DNA of 64,000 bases from Nostoc linckia NIES-25 (lineage in GTDB: Bacteria; Cyanobacteriota; Cyanobacteriia; Cyanobacteriales; Nostocaceae). A program made the translations under genes and the position numbers. Positions 62,910 to 64,000 of this stretch are shown here, piece after piece (within the stretch, counting starts at the first letter, position 1; every line of letters begins with the position of its first letter). The notes below the pieces were generated by a model. That model was not told the DNA's origin, searched no databases, and was given only the letters and a program-made list of their open reading frames with translations. Location of the stretch: contig NZ_AP018222.1 in NCBI RefSeq assembly GCF_002368035.1, positions 1,440,848-1,504,847 on the forward strand. The letters run 5' to 3'.

Positions 62910-64000
62910 TCAGGCTTTACTTTTTGCTTCTAAACCCACAGCTTCGCTGATGGAATTTAATCCGCTTTTTTCTAAATGGGAAAGCAAACCTTTAAGAATC
63001 CGGCGTACCATCAGTGGGCCTTCATAAATCCAGCCTGTATAAACTTGGATCAAGCTAGCACCAGCAATAATTTTTTCCCAAGCATCTTCTGGGGAAAAAA
63101 TGCCACCAACGCCAATAATAGGGATTTGTCCTTGAGTTTGCTGCCAAATAAAACGAATTACTTCAGTGGAGCGATCGCGCAATGGTTCGCCGCTAATTCC
63201 GCCAGCTTCTGACTGGGGTGATTTCCCAGTTTGCTCGATTATCTGAGTTTTGAGTTTATCGCGACTGATAGTAGTGTTAGTGGCGATAATTCCGGCTAGT
63301 TGGTAGGTTTTAGCTAAAGAAATAATGTCAGCGATCGCTTCCCATTCTAAATCTGGCGCTATCTTGACAAAAATCGGCTTTTGTGCAGCGTTTTCTGTTT
63401 GTAATAATTCTAAGATGGCACCGAGCATGGCAGCATCTTGGAGCGATCGTAGTCCCGGTGTATTTGGGGAAGAGACATTAACAACAAAATAATCTCCCAA
63501 ATCCTTGAGTAGGCGAAAACTATCAAGATAATCCTGTGCGGCTGCTTCCAAAGGAGTTACCTTAGATTTTCCCAAATTTATTCCTATGGGTATTAACCTT
63601 AACTCCTGTTTTTCTAGTGACAATCTTGCTGCCATTGCCGCTGCACCGCTATTATTAAAGCCCATACGATTGAGAGCAGCTTTATCCAACGGCAAGCGAA
63701 ACAAACGGGGGCGAGGATTTCCCGGCTGGGGATGAAAAGTTACAGTTCCCAATTCTGCAAAGCCAAAACCCAGGCTAGGCCAAATCTTAGCAGCAACGCC
63801 ATCTTTGTCAAACCCAGCGGCTAAACCTACAGGATTGGGAAACTTTAGCCCAAACAAATTTTGTTCTAGGCGTGAATCATACAAACACAAAGATTTTTCT
63901 AAACGATGATTTACCCAACTTCCAGGCGAATAAGTCCCTGTTTGTGATAGCCAATTCAAACTGCGAATTGTCTGCCGGTGTAACCACTCAGGGTCTGCTT
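62910..64000 (-). CDS. pyrD: Dihydroorotate dehydrogenase (quinone), 5' end beyond window
   Basis: At least 363 codons. The frame continues past a TTG at 63959 to the right edge (ADPEWLHRQTIRS precedes LNWLSQTG), so the true start is outside. FMN-binding GLAAGFDKDG, catalytic region VNVSSPNTPGLRSLQ (Ser base of class 2), SEAGGISGEPLRDRS, and VGVGGIFSPEDAWEKI are all present. It is membrane-associated and reduces quinone while making orotate for pyrimidines. Convergent with the membrane protein gene across repeat spacer. Confidence 0.95.
   Translation of the reverse strand, partial: ADPEWLHRQTIRSLNWLSQTGTYSPGSWVNHRLEKSLCLYDSRLEQNLFGLKFPNPVGLAAGFDKDGVAAKIWPSLGFGFAELGTVTFHPQPGNPRPRLFRLPLDKAALNRMGFNNSGAAAMAARLSLEKQELRLIPIGINLGKSKVTPLEAAAQDYLDSFRLLKDLGDYFVVNVSSPNTPGLRSLQDAAMLGAILELLQTENAAQKPIFVKIAPDLEWEAIADIISLAKTYQLAGIIATNTTISRDKLKTQIIEQTGKSPQSEAGGISGEPLRDRSTEVIRFIWQQTQGQIPIIGVGGIFSPEDAWEKIIAGASLIQVYTGWIYEGPLMVRRILKGLLSHLEKSGLNSISEAVGLEAKSKA

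Overview
The window is a piece of a filamentous, heterocyst-type cyanobacterial chromosome (Nostocales, Nostoc/Anabaena-like). The reasons are the very frequent HIP1 octamer GCGATCGC, heptamer short tandem repeats (TCATTGG, CCCAATG and GGAGGCA types) in many spacers, a two-gene atpB-atpC locus, PEP-CTERM proteins, a CHASE2 serine/threonine kinase, Uma2 and LabA/NYN proteins, and large NTPase-TPR-WD40 signalling proteins. Species cannot be fixed from this text alone.

Layout. 1-5.5 kb: a minus-strand operon of a P-loop ATPase, two tiny helical proteins and a giant TPR/STAND-NTPase/WD40 protein (cut by the left edge) that has absorbed several genomic repeats in frame. 5.7-7.7 kb: a nuclease-like gene split by a complete IS4-family element with 15-bp inverted repeats and a 9-bp target duplication. 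7.9-12 kb: band-7 protein and DUF697 GTPase. 12.7-16.3 kb: SDR, MOSC, an internally deleted hydrolase, an HSL-type esterase and a terpene-cyclase remnant. 17-23 kb: MscS-like channel, SRPBCC protein, SirB1-like protein, two PEP-CTERM proteins. 23.4-29.8 kb: atpB, atpC, secA, diheme cytochrome. 30-31 kb: a decayed toxin-antitoxin locus. 31-45 kb: housekeeping and small accessory genes (methyltransferase, moxR, ribF, MBL hydrolase, surE, pheS, Uma2, DUF6883/DUF4926, S9 peptidase, recQ, GNAT) plus an 18-unit 21-bp palindromic array. 45-48.5 kb: a two-gene NB-ARC/TPR system whose two proteins share an N-terminal coiled-coil module. 48.6-57.8 kb: SnoaL-like protein, leuA, NYN nuclease, CHASE2 kinase, glutathione reductase, PD-(D/E)XK nuclease. 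58-59.2 kb: an HTH protein joined directly to a NACHT C-terminal helical domain with no NTPase. 59.3-61.6 kb: a Ro60 orthologue (rsr, TROVE plus vWA) surrounded by four tRNA-like RNAs that each carry a Y-RNA Ro-binding motif. 61.9-64 kb: membrane protein and pyrD (cut by the right edge).

The most exciting region is rsr with its four Y-RNA/tRNA-mimic genes. Each has an acceptor-like stem and a T arm closing the molecule, and a Y module in which the usual strand order looks circularly permuted sits where an anticodon arm would be. A perfect 16-nt copy of the Y hairpin also lies in the rsr leader, which suggests autoregulation or Y-RNA exchange. Secondary candidates are the coiled-coil-paired NB-ARC system, the NACHT-less HTH protein, and the STAND operon that accumulates repeats.
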